Shown piece by piece: positions 32,697 through 38,383 of a stretch of 38,383 nt of DNA (position 1 is the first letter of the stretch; each line of letters starts with the position of its first letter). Both the position numbers and the translations under genes were made by a program. Origin of the DNA: Paludibacterium sp. (lineage in GTDB: Bacteria; Pseudomonadota; Gammaproteobacteria; Burkholderiales; Chromobacteriaceae); the NCBI RefSeq assembly GCF_019232825.1, contig NZ_JAFAND010000062.1, positions 1-38,383 of the forward strand, read 5' to 3'. Below the pieces are notes generated by a model that had not been told where the DNA came from, made no database searches, and was given only the letters and a program-made list of their open reading frames with translations.

Positions 32697-33272
32697 ATGA
32701 CACCTATCCCGACCCTCGATAGCGCTCGCCTGCGTTTCGATCCGCTCTGCGAAAGCGACCTGGACACGATCTTCCATCTCTATAGCAACCCGGACGTGGT
32801 GCGGCTGTTCGGTCAGGACCGCATGACCGAAACCGCCCATGCGCAGTACTGGCTGGACATTCAGGGGCAGATGCGCCAACTCGACCTGGGCGCGACCTGG
32901 GTGCTGAGGTTGAAGGAGAGCGGCCAAGCGGTGGGCACGTTCAGTTTCGACGGCATCAATCGGCAGTGGCACAACGTGGGCATCAGCTATGCGCTGCACC
33001 CCGATTACTGGCGCCGCGGGCTGATGACCGAAACGTTGCAAACGATGGTCGCCTTTGCCTGGTGCGGCGCGCTGGCGGGGCCGATGCACCGCATTCAGGC
33101 GCTGGTGTACATGGAAAACACGGCGTCGGTCGCCCTGCTGCGTAAAGTGGGTTTCGTGCGGGAAGGGGCGCGGCTCGGGCTGGTCTTCTGGCAGCAACGC
33201 TACTGGGATTTGGAGAGCTTCTGCTTACTTAATCCGTCGGATCCGCCGTCTGCGGCGTTTGACACACATTGA
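32697..33272 (+). CDS. GNAT acetyltransferase, RimJ/RimL-like
   Basis: The 191-residue protein is a GNAT N-acetyltransferase of the RimJ/RimL type. It has the beta strand and pyrophosphate loop pattern (ALHPDYWRRGLMTETLQTMVAF) and the terminal MENTASVALLRKVGFVREGARL segment. GGGAG precedes the ATG. It is convergent with, and overlaps by 44 bp, the YbaK-like gene. The acceptor (protein N terminus, amino acid or antibiotic) is not known. Confidence 0.88.
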   Translation: MTPIPTLDSARLRFDPLCESDLDTIFHLYSNPDVVRLFGQDRMTETAHAQYWLDIQGQMRQLDLGATWVLRLKESGQAVGTFSFDGINRQWHNVGISYALHPDYWRRGLMTETLQTMVAFAWCGALAGPMHRIQALVYMENTASVALLRKVGFVREGARLGLVFWQQRYWDLESFCLLNPSDPPSAAFDTH

Positions 33273-33714
33273 CCCAGGTTCCCGCCACGATTTCCTGCAA
33301 TCGCGCCGGGGCGACGCGCACTGCCGTATGGGTGCCGCCGGCGGCCGGCATCACCGTGTCGAAGTCGCAGAGCGAGACGTCGAGGTAAACCGGCAGCGGT
33401 TCGGCGAGCCCGAACGGGCAGACGCCGCCCACCGGATGTCCGGTCAGCATTTCCACTTCGTGCGCGCCAAGCATCTTTCCTTTGCCCAACGCCGCCTTGA
33501 ATTTGCGGTTATCGATGCGCGCGTCGCCGCGCGCCACCAATAGCACCACGCGTTCGTCGCCGAGACGGAAGGCCAGGGTTTTGGCGATGCGTCCCGGCTC
33601 GACGCCGTGCGCCTCGGCCGCCAGGGATACGGTGGCGGTGCTGGTGGACAATTCGATGATGTCGAGCTCGATCTGACGATGGGCGAACTCGGCGCGGACG
33701 GAGGCTAAACTCAT
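33229..33714 (-). CDS. YbaK/EbsC family tRNA-editing-like protein
   Basis: The 161-residue protein is of the YbaK/ProX/EbsC family, which clears wrongly charged aminoacyl-tRNAs (for example Cys-tRNA-Pro or Ala-tRNA-Pro). The signature is KTLAFRLGDERVVLLVARGDARID (about 44-67), the lysine of the first motif, and TGHPVGGVCPFGL (90-102). A tRNA-Pro gene lies 2 kb downstream but this is likely chance. The start at 33714 fits the family; the ribosome site is weak. It shares 44 bp at the 3' end with the GNAT gene. Confidence 0.88.
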   Translation of the reverse strand: MSLASVRAEFAHRQIELDIIELSTSTATVSLAAEAHGVEPGRIAKTLAFRLGDERVVLLVARGDARIDNRKFKAALGKGKMLGAHEVEMLTGHPVGGVCPFGLAEPLPVYLDVSLCDFDTVMPAAGGTHTAVRVAPARLQEIVAGTWVNVCQTPQTADPTD

Positions 33715-33727
33715 CGGTGAATAGACC

Positions 33728-34216
33728 CTAATCTTGAACCGCGAGCGACAGCGTTTCCTTGATTTCTTCCATGACCACATAGCTGCGCGACTCATTGGCG
33801 GCCGGCAATTTAAGCAGAATATTGCCCAGGAGCTCGCGATACATCGACATGTCGGGAATGCGTGCCTTGATCAGATAATCGAACTCGCCGGATACCAGAT
33901 GGCATTCGAGAATTTCCGGAATGTTTTGCACTTCGCGGCGGAAGGCGTCGAAGATGTCTCCGGATTTGGCGGACAGCTTAATCTCGACGAACACGAGCAA
34001 GCTGGCATTGAGCATGTGCGGGTTGAGGCGGGCGAAATAGCCTTCGATGACCCCTTCGCGTTCCAGGCGGCGTACCCGCTCGGTACACGGGGTCGTGGAG
34101 AGCCCGACTTTCTCCGCAAGATCGGTGAGCGAGATCCGTCCGTTGTTTTGCAATAGCTGCAGGATTCTCAGATCGATCTTGTCGAAGATGCGCTCGGCAG
34201 TGGTTTTTTTTCTCAT
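33728..34216 (-). CDS. lrp: Lrp/AsnC family regulator
   Basis: The 162-residue protein has the winged helix (IDLRILQLLQNNGRISLTDLAEKVGLSTTPCTERVRRLEREGVI) and the RAM ligand domain (VFVEIKLSAKSGDIFDAFRREVQNIPEILECHLVSGEFDYLIKARI) of Lrp. Length and sequence fit the global leucine-responsive regulator rather than a specific AsnC, but orthology is by similarity only. It is just upstream of the YbaK-like gene (13 bp between them), so the two may be cotranscribed. Confidence 0.9.
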   Translation of the reverse strand: MRKKTTAERIFDKIDLRILQLLQNNGRISLTDLAEKVGLSTTPCTERVRRLEREGVIEGYFARLNPHMLNASLLVFVEIKLSAKSGDIFDAFRREVQNIPEILECHLVSGEFDYLIKARIPDMSMYRELLGNILLKLPAANESRSYVVMEEIKETLSLAVQD

Positions 34217-34348
34217 ACGGGTCGTGCACCCCTGCGGTGGTTGAATATATTGATTCCCAATTGGACGTTGGGTAAATGCACTGTATCTAAATCAATATAA
34301 TACTTTAAATGCCTAGTATGCGGTTTTTGTCATGGGTGTCGCGAGGGA

Positions 34349-35014
34349 TCACGACTGCGCTTGCAGTTTGCTCTCCAGCGCGTTTTCGGCCGAGAGGATA
34401 TGAAAACGGATGAAGGCCGCCGCTTCATCGGCTTTGCCGGCACGGCACAGCGCCAAGAGCTGGGTATGTTCGGCGTGCGCCTGCTCCATGGTTTGGGTGA
34501 GCAGGATCTGCATGCGGGTATAGCGGTCGGTCTTGTTGTGCAGCTGCTCGATCAGCGCCTGGGTATTCGGGCGCTTGGCGCTGCGGTAGAGCGCCATGTG
34601 GAAGCGGGCATTGAGTTCGCCCCAATGACGCACGTCATTATTCTTCAACGCCAGTTCAAATTCCTTCAGCGTCGTTTCGGCCAGATTCAGATCGGTCTGA
34701 CTTTGATGGGGCACCGACGTGCGTAAGAGCTCGCTCTCGAGTAGTGCGCGGATATCGAGCAATTCGCGGATATCCTCGAACGACAGTTTGGAAACCAGCG
34801 CGCCCTTATGGTCGATGATCTGCACCAGTCCCTCGGCTTCCAGTTGACGCAATGCTTCGCGTACCGGCACCCGACTCACGCCGTATTCATTGGAAAGCGC
34901 CTCTTGGCGCAACTGCTGGCCGTCGGCGAATTCGCCCGACAGGATACGCTGGCGCAGCGATTCGGTGACGGCGCTGGTCAAGGTTTGGCGTTTGATCGGC
35001 TGCATGGTGTTCAT
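34349..35014 (-). CDS. GntR family regulator with FCD domain
   Basis: The 221-residue protein has a GntR winged helix (about 12-80; LSNEYGVSRVPVREALRQLEAEGLVQ) and a helical FCD ligand domain (about 85-215; IRALLESELLR, HWGELNARFHMALYRSA, HAEHTQLLALCRAGKADEAA) with metal-site His residues. Such proteins respond to organic acids or amino acid intermediates. The target is unknown because the flanking genes are another regulator and a tRNA operon. Confidence 0.9.
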   Translation of the reverse strand: MNTMQPIKRQTLTSAVTESLRQRILSGEFADGQQLRQEALSNEYGVSRVPVREALRQLEAEGLVQIIDHKGALVSKLSFEDIRELLDIRALLESELLRTSVPHQSQTDLNLAETTLKEFELALKNNDVRHWGELNARFHMALYRSAKRPNTQALIEQLHNKTDRYTRMQILLTQTMEQAHAEHTQLLALCRAGKADEAAAFIRFHILSAENALESKLQAQS

Positions 35015-35203
35015 GGGGAAGGCTAGCGGTCAGTCCATTAATTTAGGTATGTTTTATGGCAACAGAATATACGGGGCGCATGGCGTCAGACAAGAGACCG
35101 CAAGCGCAAAGTGACAAAAAGGTGAAAAAACAGGTAATTGCCCATGATCGGGCCGTAAAGTGTCGCTTTATCCGGCCGTGATCGTTTTTCTGGGCGGAAA
35201 ACG

Positions 35204-35229
35204 AAAAACCCCGCGCATATTGCGCGGGG
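35204..35229 (-). terminator. Terminator of the tRNA operon
   Basis: On the minus strand CCCCGCGC-N5-GCGCGGGG is followed by TTTTTCG. It lies 14 bases after the second tRNA-His. Confidence 0.9.
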
Positions 35230-35242
35230 CTTCGATGCTTAC

Positions 35243-35319
35243 TGGGGTGGATGATGGGGCTCGAACCCACGACAACCGGAATCACAATCCGGGACTCTAC
35301 CAACTGAGCTACATCCACC
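35243..35319 (-). tRNA. tRNA-His (GTG), copy 2
   Basis: The 77-nt cloverleaf has anticodon GTG in ATTGTGATT, the extra 5' G (G-1) typical of tRNA-His and an encoded CCA. It is the last gene in the operon. Confidence 0.97.
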
Positions 35320-35367
35320 GTCGAAACGGTGCATTACGGCCAATAGGGCCAGTAACGGCTAAATCTC

Positions 35368-35444
35368 TGGGGTGGATGATGGGGCTCGAACCCACGACAA
35401 CCGGAATCACAATCCGGGACTCTACCAACTGAGCTACATCCACC
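35368..35444 (-). tRNA. tRNA-His (GTG), copy 1
   Basis: It is identical in sequence to the copy at 35243-35319, with anticodon GTG and encoded CCA. The two are 48 bp apart. Confidence 0.97.
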
Positions 35445-35475
35445 ACTGAAAAACGGTACTGCTGCCTCTGTCACC

Positions 35476-35552
35476 TGGCGCACCCGACAGGACTCGAACC
35501 TGTAACCCCCGGCTTAGAAGGCCGGTGCTCTATCCGGTTGAGCTACGGGCAC
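35476..35552 (-). tRNA. tRNA-Arg (TCT)
   Basis: The 77-nt cloverleaf has anticodon TCT in CTTCTAA, TTCGAGT in the T loop and an encoded CCA. It reads AGA codons, rare in GC-rich genomes. Confidence 0.97.
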
Positions 35553-35572
35553 GTTGTGTCGGCTGCTCGTTC

Positions 35573-35649
35573 TGGTCGGGGCGGTGGGATTCGAACTCAC
35601 GACCACCTGGTCCCAAACCAGGTGCGCTACCAGACTGCGCTACGCCCCG
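35573..35649 (-). tRNA. tRNA-Pro (TGG)
   Basis: The 77-nt cloverleaf has anticodon TGG in TTTGGGA and an encoded CCA. It is the first gene of the Pro-Arg-His-His operon. Confidence 0.97.
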
Positions 35650-35664
35650 ACTACAGAGTCGGCA

Positions 35665-35693
35665 ACTATACGGATCGGGACTTGTACTGTCAA
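35665..35693 (-). promoter_or_regulatory. Promoter of the tRNA operon
   Basis: On the minus strand TTGACA (35688-35693) and TATAGT (35665-35670) are separated by exactly 17 bp, just before tRNA-Pro. This is the strongest sigma-70 promoter in the window, as fits a stable RNA operon. Confidence 0.9.
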
Positions 35694-35764
35694 TACCCGT
35701 TGAGTACGGGGGGGTAAAAATGCGAAAATGAGTAGTTCGTTATTCAGCTTATTCAGGATGGGGT

Positions 35765-36643
35765 ATGACAGCTCAGCGCATTGACGGCAAAGCCATCGCG
35801 GCACAAGTGACCGAGGCGGTGCGGCAGGGTGTGGCACAACGTTTGGCGGCGGGCAAGCGCGCGCCAGGCATCGCCTTCATCCTGGTGGGCGACGACCCTG
35901 CCTCGGCGTCGTATGTGCGGGGCAAGAAACGGGCCTGCGAACAGACCGGCGTGGTCGCTTTCGGGCATGAACTGCCGGCCGATACGCCGCCGCAAGCACT
36001 CTTGGACCTCATCGACCGGCTCAACGCCGACGACGCAGTCGACGGCATTCTGCTGCAATTGCCGCTGCCGGCGCACCTTGCGCCGCAGCCTTTCCTGGAG
36101 CGCATCGATCCGGCCAAGGACGTGGACGGGCTGCACCCGTACAACATCGGCCGGCTGGCGCTGAAAATGCCGCTCGCGCGCCCCTGCACGCCGCGTGGCG
36201 TGATGACGCTGCTGTCGGCCTACGGCATCGACCCGGCCGGTAAAAAGGCGGTGGTGGTCGGCGCCTCGAATCTGGTGGGGCGGCCGCAGGCGCTGGAGCT
36301 GATGCTCGCGCGCGCCACGGTGACGGTTTGCCATCGCGCTACGGCGGACCTGGCCGCGGAAGTGGCCGGTGCCGATATTCTGGTCGTGGCCGCCGGCGTC
36401 CCCGGCCTGATCCGGGGCGGCTGGATCAAACCCGGCGCGGTGGTCATCGACGTCGGCATCAACCGGCTCGCGGACGGCACGTTATGCGGCGACGTGGACT
36501 TTGCCGCCGCGAGCGCGCGCGCGGCCTTCATCACGCCGGTGCCGGGTGGGGTGGGGCCGATGACCATCGCGAGCCTGATGCAAAATATTTTGGAAGCCGC
36601 CGAGCGACGTGATCCGAGCGGCAATGTTGCACGACACGGATAA
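35765..36643 (+). CDS. folD: FolD, methylene-THF dehydrogenase/cyclohydrolase
   Basis: FolD oxidises 5,10-methylene-THF with NADP and hydrolyses the product to 10-formyl-THF. The 292-residue protein has Y50-x3-K54 of the active site ([14 protein letters not shown]), [28 protein letters not shown] (about 118-133), [18 protein letters not shown] and [20 protein letters not shown] precedes the ATG. It is followed by purU after 23 bp, with the two joined as an operon. Confidence 0.96.
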   Translation: MTAQRIDGKAIAAQVTEAVRQGVAQRLAAGKRAPGIAFILVGDDPASASYVRGKKRACEQTGVVAFGHELPADTPPQALLDLIDRLNADDAVDGILLQLPLPAHLAPQPFLERIDPAKDVDGLHPYNIGRLALKMPLARPCTPRGVMTLLSAYGIDPAGKKAVVVGASNLVGRPQALELMLARATVTVCHRATADLAAEVAGADILVVAAGVPGLIRGGWIKPGAVVIDVGINRLADGTLCGDVDFAAASARAAFITPVPGGVGPMTIASLMQNILEAAERRDPSGNVARHG

Positions 36644-36666
36644 AACGACAAAGAGACCCCTTCACG

Positions 36667-37530
36667 ATGAGTCATGCCAAACATTCCGCCACCCTGCTGA
36701 TCAGTTGTCCCGATCGTCAGGGGTTGGTCGCGGCGATCGCCAATTTTTTGATGACCTACAACGCCAACATCATGCATGCCGACCAGCATCAGGATGACAG
36801 CGAACAATTGTTCTTGATGCGGGTCGAGTGGTCGCTGGACGGCTTTACGCTGCCGATGGAGGATTTCGCCGCGGCGTTCCAACCGATCGCCGCCGAGCAT
36901 CAAATGACGTGGAGCGTCTCCTTGTCGAGCAAAAAGCCGCGCATGGCCATCATGGTGTCGCACTATGAGCATTGTCTGGCCGACCTGCTGCATCGCTGGC
37001 GCATTGGCGAGCTCAACTGCGAGATTCCGCTGATCGTCGCCAACCACGAGGATTGCCGCGCGTTGGCGGATTTCAACGGCATCCCGTTTCACTTGATTCC
37101 CGTGTCCAAGGACAACAAGGCCGAGGCCGAGGCCGCCGCATGGCGTCTCTTCGACGAGGCCGGAGTCGATTTGATCGTGCTCGCGCGTTATATGCAGGTG
37201 TTGTCGCCGGCGTTCGTCGCGCGCTACCGTAACCGCGTCATTAATATCCACCACAGTTTTCTACCGGCTTTCGACGGCGCCAAGCCGTACCATCGCGCTT
37301 TTGCGCGCGGCGTGAAGTTGATCGGCGCCACGAGCCACTATGTGACCGAGGTGCTCGACGACGGGCCGATCATCGAGCAGGAGGTGACGCGCATCTCGCA
37401 TCGCGACGACGTCGCCGACCTGATTCAAAAAGGGCGGGACTTGGAAAAAGTGGTGCTGTCACGCGCCGTGCGCTGGCATCTGGACCGCCGCATCCTTTCT
37501 TATGGCAACAAAACTGTGATTTTTGATTGA
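36667..37530 (+). CDS. purU: Formyltetrahydrofolate deformylase PurU
   Basis: PurU hydrolyses 10-formyl-THF to THF and formate, keeping the folate pool balanced. The 287-residue protein has an N-terminal ACT domain (about 8-90; LLISCPDRQGLVAAIANFL), which senses methionine/glycine in E. coli, and a formyltransferase-like domain with MAIMVSHYEHCLADLLHRW, VDLIVLARYMQVLSPAF and INIHHSFLPAFDGAKPYHRA. It ends in the sequence YGNKTVIFD. It overlaps or abuts the following membrane protein gene, whose start is 8 bp past the stop codon. Confidence 0.96.
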   Translation: MSHAKHSATLLISCPDRQGLVAAIANFLMTYNANIMHADQHQDDSEQLFLMRVEWSLDGFTLPMEDFAAAFQPIAAEHQMTWSVSLSSKKPRMAIMVSHYEHCLADLLHRWRIGELNCEIPLIVANHEDCRALADFNGIPFHLIPVSKDNKAEAEAAAWRLFDEAGVDLIVLARYMQVLSPAFVARYRNRVINIHHSFLPAFDGAKPYHRAFARGVKLIGATSHYVTEVLDDGPIIEQEVTRISHRDDVADLIQKGRDLEKVVLSRAVRWHLDRRILSYGNKTVIFD

Positions 37531-37538
37531 GTTCCAAT

Positions 37539-38180
37539 ATGCGCATGCTGGGCGACGCCATCGATCTGTACCGTTTCCGTGTCAAGTCCTTGCTGGACTA
37601 CCGCTATCCGTGGTGGCAGCTGGCCTTGTTGATTTCCTTTCTGGGGCTCGTCACCAGCGGTGGCTCGCCCGAGCTCGGCCTGTACCTGCCTGGTCGCGTC
37701 GGCTTCTGCGTGGCGTATAACTGGCTGGAGACGCTGCTGTTCGTGCCGTTCATCGGCCTGTGGCTGCGGGTGAATCCGTTGCGTTTCTTCCGGCCGCTAT
37801 TGGCGATTTGCGTGCTGGGCAGCGGGCTGCAGCTGTTGCAGCCCTTGCTGAGCTGGCTGCCCGCCGATGTGTCGGACGGCTCGCTGATGCTGTTGATGGT
37901 GTATTCGCTACTGGTGCTGGCGCACGCGCTGGCGCGGGTGTCCGGCAAGGGGCGGCTGCGCGCGGTGATCGGCGTGCTGGTATTCTCGCTGTGCTCTGCG
38001 TTCCTGATGCAGGGCGCCTGGTATCTGACGAGCCGCATGGGGTGGGTCGAGTCGCCCGCTAGCGCGTGGAACCCCTTTGCCGGCTATGCGGATGACAACA
38101 GCAGCGCGCCGGCCGAGGGCAGCAGCAGCGGTGACTCGGATCAAAGCCAGTCCGACGGGGCGCCGGCGGTGATGCCCTGA
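37539..38180 (+). CDS. Membrane protein of unknown function
   Basis: The 213-residue protein has about four to five membrane helices (about residues 22-40, 58-76, 83-106, 112-133, 142-165) and a Ser/Asp-rich polar tail (about 180-213; DDNSSAPAEGSSSGDSDQSQSDG). The ATG at 37539 is 8 bp past the purU stop, so translation is probably coupled. An upstream TTG at 37527 would add four residues. I do not recognise the family; the link to folate is only positional. Confidence 0.7.
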   Translation: MRMLGDAIDLYRFRVKSLLDYRYPWWQLALLISFLGLVTSGGSPELGLYLPGRVGFCVAYNWLETLLFVPFIGLWLRVNPLRFFRPLLAICVLGSGLQLLQPLLSWLPADVSDGSLMLLMVYSLLVLAHALARVSGKGRLRAVIGVLVFSLCSAFLMQGAWYLTSRMGWVESPASAWNPFAGYADDNSSAPAEGSSSGDSDQSQSDGAPAVMP

Positions 38181-38205
38181 CGCAACGGGACGAACCTTTA
38201 TGTAG

Positions 38206-38231
38206 GGTGCACTCGCCGAAGGCAGTGCACC
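38206..38231. repeat. REP-like hairpin, copy 3 (diverged)
   Basis: GGTGCACT-CGCCGAAGGC-AGTGCACC has the same plan as the two other hairpins (TAGGG/TAGCG start, 8-bp stem, CG..GAAG-type loop) but a different stem. It lies in the 203-bp tail after the membrane protein gene. No gene is visible from 38232 to the window end. Confidence 0.55.
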
Positions 38232-38383
38232 ACCATCTAGGGCCTGTCTGCAAACTATTTGTGAACTGCGCTGGCCTGGTAAATGGCCAGCCCTTCGGGG
38301 CCGGTATCAGCCGGCGCATCGCGTTGTCGCTTGCCCCTTGCAGTGAATGACACTGCGGCGGGACGCGCTTCTAGCGCTGCATC

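Noticed and set aside
35160-35432. Plus-strand ORF through the two tRNA-His genes
   Set aside because: It is read through tRNA sequences on the other strand and repeats itself because the tRNAs are duplicated.
38232-38383. Possible insertion sequence end in the last 150 bases
   Set aside because: GGGCCTGTCTGCAAAC looks like the end of some IS elements, but there is no transposase or second terminus in the window, so I cannot call it.

Overview
The window is a GC-rich stretch of what looks like an ordinary bacterial chromosome. There are no phage genes, no intact transposase and no CRISPR array. The best guess for the source is a betaproteobacterium of the Neisseriales (Chromobacteriaceae-like). 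This is an inference from gene content: an EF-P with Arg32 plus its rhamnosyltransferase EarP, a class II (B12-dependent) ribonucleotide reductase, a feoA-feoB-small Cys-rich protein operon, an ArgP/ArcD-like pair and a ThiBPQ transporter under a TPP riboswitch. No 16S gene is present to confirm it.

Layout. 1-3.2 kb: efp and earP, both on the minus strand, separated by a plus-strand tsx-like porin gene and a structured palindromic spacer. 3.3-8.1 kb: a glutamine synthetase-like gene (gamma-glutamylpolyamine type) diverges from a large DUF748/AsmA-like envelope protein gene. 8.1-11.2 kb: nrdJ behind a tandem pair of NrdR boxes 31 bp apart. 11.2-13.5 kb: a YbfB-type MFS gene divergent from an AraC-type regulator, then a tiny CDGSH-like protein. 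13.5-15.8 kb: the feo operon with a Fur box. 15.9-19.4 kb: an XRE regulator divergent from a 14-TM type MFS pump, which converges on an FrsA-like hydrolase. 19.6-22.0 kb: an unknown coiled-coil protein downstream of a MocR regulator. 22.1-22.7 kb: two small Cys-containing ORFs. 22.7-25.2 kb: an SDR with a strong operator, a LysE-type exporter and a membrane protein of unknown role. 25.2-27.8 kb: ArgP-like regulator and ArcD-like antiporter. 27.8-28.8 kb: a 200-bp palindromic element and an unknown tail-anchored protein. 29.0-32.6 kb: TPP riboswitch and thiBPQ. 32.7-35.0 kb: GNAT, YbaK, Lrp and GntR genes. 35.2-35.7 kb: a Pro-Arg-His-His tRNA operon with clear promoter and terminator. 35.7-38.2 kb: folD, purU and a membrane protein gene.

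How they work together. EarP modifies EF-P to relieve stalling at polyproline. FolD and PurU form a short one-carbon route (methylene-THF to formyl-THF to THF plus formate). Feo imports Fe(II) under Fur, ThiBPQ imports thiamine under TPP control, and ArgP probably controls basic amino acid exchange. The rest are mostly regulator/exporter pairs.

The less explained material is: two different ~200-bp intergenic palindromic elements, three related REP-like hairpins, a CDGSH-like protein with a shortened cluster loop, and several proteins of unknown function (19.6, 22.1, 22.4, 24.2, 28.0 and 37.5 kb). No clearly new multi-gene system was found.
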